Of a stretch of DNA of 6,525 bases, positions 6,235-6,525 are shown in pieces. A program made the position numbers and the translations under genes. The notes under the pieces were generated by a model that was given only the letters and a program-made list of their open reading frames with translations, ran no database searches and was not told where the DNA came from. The DNA comes from Desulfobacula sp. (GTDB lineage: Bacteria > Desulfobacterota > Desulfobacteria > Desulfobacterales > Desulfobacteraceae), in contig JAQICW010000214.1 in assembly GCA_027858355.1 (NCBI GenBank), positions 1 to 6,525 on the forward strand. The letters are read 5' to 3'. The number at the start of each line of letters is the position of its first letter. Positions within the stretch are counted from its first letter, which is position 1.

Positions 6235-6340
6235 AATTTTCTTCTCCTTTGTTTTTTTTTGATCGCTTATTTATTCATTTGATATTGCAATAACGTTTGT
6301 TCCCCAGAATCTTTTAAAAAAAATAATACTTTTAATATTC

Positions 6341-6440
6341 GATGGTCTCGTAAAAAGTCGAAAATAGCAAAATCGCTATTAATAATTTCAGTATATTACG
6401 GCTAAAAAAATGCCAAAATCTGACTTTTTACATGTCCATC
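6341..6440. repeat. Roughly 100-bp inverted-repeat element (palindromic intergenic repeat)
   Basis: The left end (6341-6359) is GATGGTCTCGTAAAAAGTC and the right end (6422-6440) is its imperfect inverse, GACTTTTTACATGTCCATC. The arms share GATGG, 4 variable bases and a perfect 10-bp GTAAAAAGTC. Inside is a small hairpin, AATAGC-AAAATC-GCTATT (6363-6380). It has no coding capacity. It looks like a non-autonomous palindromic repeat (MITE- or REP-like) of the sort found scattered in deltaproteobacterial intergenic regions; copy number cannot be seen here. Confidence 0.55.
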
Positions 6441-6468
6441 AATATTTAGATTGATGGACATGTAAAAA
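6425..6468. repeat. 19-bp perfect palindrome (long AT-rich hairpin)
   Basis: The arms TTTTTACATGTCCATCAAT (6425-6443) and its exact inverse (6450-6468) surround a 6-base loop, ATTTAG. The stem is flanked by T and A runs on opposite sides, so on either strand it ends in a run of T/U like an AT-rich bidirectional terminator. It shares its left arm with the right end of the neighbouring repeat element. The second arm therefore carries a third copy of the GATGG-N4-GTAAAAA motif (6453-6468). Confidence 0.65.
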
Positions 6469-6470
6469 AT

Positions 6471-6499
6471 AGTTTATAATATTTCATAGTTCTGGTCAA
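6471..6499 (-). promoter_or_regulatory. Candidate sigma-70-type promoter for the Cache/MCP operon
   Basis: On the minus strand TTGACC (6494-6499) is followed after 17 bases by TAAACT (6471-6476). TATAAA with a 15-base spacer overlaps it. It points toward the Cache gene about 230 bases away. Transcription would begin near 6464, at the edge of the 19-bp palindrome, so the palindrome could be an operator or the first RNA hairpin. No sigma-54 or sigma-28 site was found closer to the gene. The support is pattern only. Confidence 0.3.
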
Positions 6500-6525
6500 C
6501 TTGATTTTTAAGAGTTGTTTTCAAG

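Larger units (their letters stand above)
6235..6525. other. Gene-free upstream region of the chemotaxis unit
   Basis: No convincing gene is present on either strand. The region holds the Cache gene's ribosome-binding site (AAAGGAG, 6244-6250), an AT-rich leader with long A/T runs (6251-6335), the inverted-repeat element, the 19-bp palindrome and the candidate promoter. Beyond 6500 I see nothing further. Confidence 0.6.

Noticed and set aside
6280..6315. Possible sigma-54 promoter (TGGGGAAC...TTGC) upstream of the Cache gene
   Set aside because: The GG and GC elements are about 17 bases apart; sigma-54 sites require 12, so the geometry is wrong.

Overview
The window looks like an accessory stretch of a moderately AT-rich Gram-negative chromosome. 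A sulfate-reducing deltaproteobacterium (Desulfobacterota) is the best guess. That guess rests on gene style only: a small secreted Cache sensor next to a 4-helix-bundle chemoreceptor, and intergenic GTAAAAAGTC-type palindromic repeats of the kind I associate with these genomes. There is no rRNA or marker gene to confirm it. Apart from a transposase fragment at the left edge, every recognisable gene is on the minus strand.

Left part (1-1023): the last 50 codons of an IS66-family transposase run in on the plus strand. A 229-bp non-coding tail follows and ends at 382 in a GTAA-type IS66-like terminus. The element appears to have inserted into a minus-strand AlbA_2/Schlafen-type gene (379-1023). 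Only the N-terminal ~212 codons of that gene remain, and its stop codon lies inside the transposon end.

Middle part (1097-3822): a tightly packed minus-strand cluster. In transcription order it holds a broken leading region, a short ORF of 65 codons, a second small gene that seems split by a frameshift, a full-length class B asparagine synthetase-like amidotransferase (569 aa), and a zinc-dependent cytidine/deoxycytidylate-type deaminase whose start is buried in the 3' end of the synthetase gene. ATGA, TAATG and longer overlaps indicate translational coupling. The pairing of an amide-forming ATP enzyme with a deaminase and small unknown proteins is the most unusual part of the window. Its substrate cannot be read from the sequence.

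Right part (3922-6525): a chemotaxis unit. A secreted 187-aa Cache/PDC sensor protein is followed 60 bp downstream by a 562-aa methyl-accepting chemotaxis protein, with a 9-bp GC-rich hairpin in the gap. The pair probably shares one promoter region, and the secreted sensor may present a ligand to the receptor. Upstream of the pair (6235-6525) there is no gene, but there is a candidate sigma-70-type promoter, a 19-bp perfect palindrome and a roughly 100-bp inverted-repeat element.
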